In this document: piece after piece, positions 6,952-7,398 of the stretch
How positions within the stretch are numbered: the first letter of the stretch is position 1
Layout of the letters: every line of letters starts with the position of its first letter
Assembly (NCBI GenBank): GCA_030152105.1
Contig: JASLIH010000544.1
Span: forward strand, 1-7,398
Direction: 5' to 3'
Length of the DNA stretch: 7,398 nucleotides
Origin: Actinomycetes bacterium
Lineage (GTDB): Bacteria > Actinomycetota > CALGFH01
Position numbers and translations under genes: made by a program
Notes under the pieces: model-generated
Seen by the model: only the letters and a program-made list of their open reading frames with translations
Told to the model about the DNA's origin: nothing
Database searches by the model: none

Positions 6952-7175
6952 CTCATCTCTCCCTGTCTGTTCAGCCCGGGAAGCCAGCGCGGCGCTCCCG
7001 CCCGTTGTCTGCCACACTCCCAAACGGCCGTTCCCAGCTCATTGACGATCGGCATCAGGGCATCCGTCCGCTTGTGCGTTCGCGGTGGGGCAGGCCAAGC
7101 AAGATCCAACCGCGTCGACAGCTCGGGCGCATCACCTGGTTGGGATGAACCTGGCCCGGTGACGACCGGACGATG
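6952..7175. other. Upstream region of the arylsulfatase gene
   Basis: This stretch lies between the arylsulfatase start and the IS630 remnant and holds no recognisable gene. It contains the sulfatase ribosome site AGGGAG (6959-6964, minus strand) and a perfect 10-base palindrome AACGGCCGTT (7023-7032), placed where an operator could sit. On the minus strand the palindrome is part of GGGAACGGCCGTTT. I could not identify a convincing -35/-10 pair for the sulfatase. Confidence 0.4.
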
Positions 7176-7398
7176 AACTGCCGTAGTGGTCCGCTGCTGA
7201 GGTGGTTGACGCTTGAGCTTGTAAGGATCTGGTCGGCGTCCTTGGTCCAGGTGAAGGGATGCCAGCGCTGGTTCCCGCCGTCGCAGAACCGGCGGATCGC
7301 GGCCATCAGCTCCTCCACGCTGGCGAAGTCACCGCGGCGCAGCGCTTGGCGCTCGATGCTGGCCAAGGACACCTCGACCAGTTCAGCCAGGACCCATC
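7176..7398 (-). pseudogene. IS630-family transposase C-terminal remnant, frameshifted
   Basis: The minus strand from the right edge reads GSWLN, slips near 7381, then continues LVEVSLASIERQALRRGDF and FCDGGNQRWHPFTWTKDADQIL. After another slip near 7220 it reads TKLKRQPPQQ. This is the C-terminal end of an IS630-family DDE transposase, where SWLNxVE carries the last catalytic acid (Glu codon 7375-7373) and HPFTWTKDADQIL is the family's closing block. Each slip is explained by one missing base. Beyond the Lys/Arg-rich tail, recognisable homology fades near 7176 with no proper stop, so the tail may also be cut. The N-terminal part, if present, is outside the window. The copy is inactive and shows past mobile-element insertion beside the sulfatase gene. 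Confidence 0.82.

Noticed and set aside
5518..7176. Long plus-strand open frame of 552 codons opposite the arylsulfatase
   Set aside because: It is an antisense shadow. The opposite strand has all sulfatase catalytic motifs in order, and this frame has only Arg/Val/Leu-rich filler.
1..7398. CRISPR array, tRNA, rRNA, or defence or biosynthetic cluster
   Set aside because: No spaced direct repeats, cloverleaf or rRNA-like segments, and no nuclease, helicase, toxin or synthase motifs were seen apart from the transposase relics.

Overview
This is a GC-rich window with dense, overlapping open frames on both strands, Shine-Dalgarno-led starts and protein families typical of Actinomycetota (DUF6325 next to a SHOCT protein, a long mycobacterial-type arylsulfatase, a DUF5107-TPR protein). 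I read it as a chromosomal accessory segment of a high-GC actinobacterium. The genus cannot be named from the sequence.

Layout from left to right. Positions 1-263 hold the decayed, frameshifted remnant of a DDE (rve-type) transposase on the minus strand, running off the left edge. A DUF5107-TPR protein follows on the minus strand (348-2162), with a candidate terminator hairpin beyond its stop. A roughly 440-base non-coding stretch carries a good sigma-70-like promoter. It leads into a plus-strand three-gene operon: DUF6325 protein (2652-3065), SHOCT-domain protein (3098-3364) and a class I SAM-dependent methyltransferase (GTG start, 3384-4124), closed by a GC-rich hairpin. A large intact Cys-type arylsulfatase lies on the minus strand (4591-6951). 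Directly beyond its stop is the frameshifted 3' end of a second, diverged arylsulfatase gene (4269-4548). The right edge (7176-7398) is the frameshifted C-terminal end of an IS630-family transposase on the minus strand.

How the parts may fit: the intact genes form two separate transcriptional directions and share no obvious single pathway. The arylsulfatase would hydrolyse sulfate esters in the cytoplasm. DUF5107 belongs to a beta-sandwich family of unestablished chemistry, often suspected of a carbohydrate link. The DUF6325-SHOCT pair has no known function, and here it seems co-transcribed with a small-molecule-type methyltransferase. Decayed transposases of two families at the two edges, plus the sulfatase gene fragment, show a region that has been rearranged and lost genes. 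I see no CRISPR array, tRNA, rRNA, or recognisable defence or biosynthetic cluster.
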